This document shows, piece after piece, positions 15,827-15,942 of a stretch of 15,942 nt of DNA. Each line of letters opens with the position of its first letter. Positions within the stretch are counted from its first letter, which is position 1. The position numbers and the translations under genes are program-made. Location of the stretch: NCBI GenBank assembly GCA_002315255.1, contig DCGM01000099.1, positions 7,822 to 23,763 on the forward strand, given 5' to 3'. This DNA is from Lachnospiraceae bacterium UBA1778 (GTDB lineage Bacteria > Bacillota > Clostridia > Lachnospirales > Lachnospiraceae). Under the pieces are notes generated by a model, which was given only the letters and a program-made list of their open reading frames with translations, had not been told where the DNA came from and did not search any database.

Positions 15827-15942
15827 CCCGCCTGCCCTCCCTAAGTCTGTGGCGGTGCCTGTGAAAAGGCTTCGGGTATTATCTAGTGAGACCGGTCACG
15901 GTTCAATCTGCATCTTCTCGCTAGTCGCTCGTTTCCTACTCG
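15827..15942. other. Unassigned GC-rich segment at the window edge
   Basis: This 116-bp stretch has no credible coding frame. Small hairpins are possible: GCCT/AGGC around GTGAAA near 15855-15868, and GACCG/CGGTT around GTCA near 15889-15902. No tRNA cloverleaf, rRNA segment or terminator was found. It could be part of a structured RNA or mobile element continuing beyond the edge, but the sequence shown does not settle this. Confidence 0.25.

Noticed and set aside
15885..15915. A GGTTCAATC string resembling a tRNA T-loop
   Set aside because: The flanking five-base arms do not pair, and no acceptor, D or anticodon arms can be folded around it.
15827..15942. Start of a group II intron or a TnpB-associated RNA
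   Set aside because: A GTGCC string and small GNRA-like hairpins are present, but no intron consensus, domain V or transposase C-terminal zinc-finger motif can be recognised in the sequence shown.

Overview
The window looks like chromosomal DNA of a Gram-positive Clostridia member, possibly Lachnospiraceae-like. This rests on strong AGGAGG-type ribosome binding sites, an OmpR-type response regulator with an HAMP-less sensor kinase, a short-form polyprenyl-phosphate sugar transferase paired with a DUF1972-type glycosyltransferase, and base composition near or slightly above half GC. The genus cannot be named from the sequence. All genes are on the minus strand except one LysR-type regulator and one doubtful fragment at the right end.

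Left half (1-8242): one uninterrupted minus-strand reading frame of at least 2747 codons, which runs off the left edge. It encodes a giant secreted protein: a Sec signal peptide, four RTX-like Gly/Asp motifs, many beta-solenoid-like repeats, divergent InlB-B-type repeat domains, a Gly-Thr-Ala linker encoded by an imperfect minisatellite, and an unusual helix-rich insert of about 290 residues. No C-terminal anchor is visible because that end lies outside the window.

Middle (8243-10786): a 246-bp divergent intergenic region holds an inverted repeat, a second related AT-rich box and a good promoter for the LysR-type regulator on the plus strand. No convincing promoter is visible for the giant gene, which would fit activator dependence. 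The regulator converges on a membrane-anchored TPR protein with a His/Asp-rich tail. The two genes share a bidirectional terminator.

Right half (10787-15407): a response regulator and sensor kinase overlap by 11 bp. Upstream, separated by a terminator, is a two-gene surface-polysaccharide unit (initiating sugar transferase, then rhamnosyltransferase-like glycosyltransferase). Upstream of that is a DUF1810 gene with its own promoter. The window therefore combines a giant surface protein, cell-surface glycan synthesis and envelope-type sensing, but only the operon pairs are shown by sequence to act together.

Right end (15408-15942): an AT-rich stretch with a 17-bp tandem duplication and divergent promoters gives way abruptly to GC-rich sequence. 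That part carries an unrecognised 73-codon open frame, which looks like the C-terminal remnant of a gene, and about 116 bp that I cannot assign.
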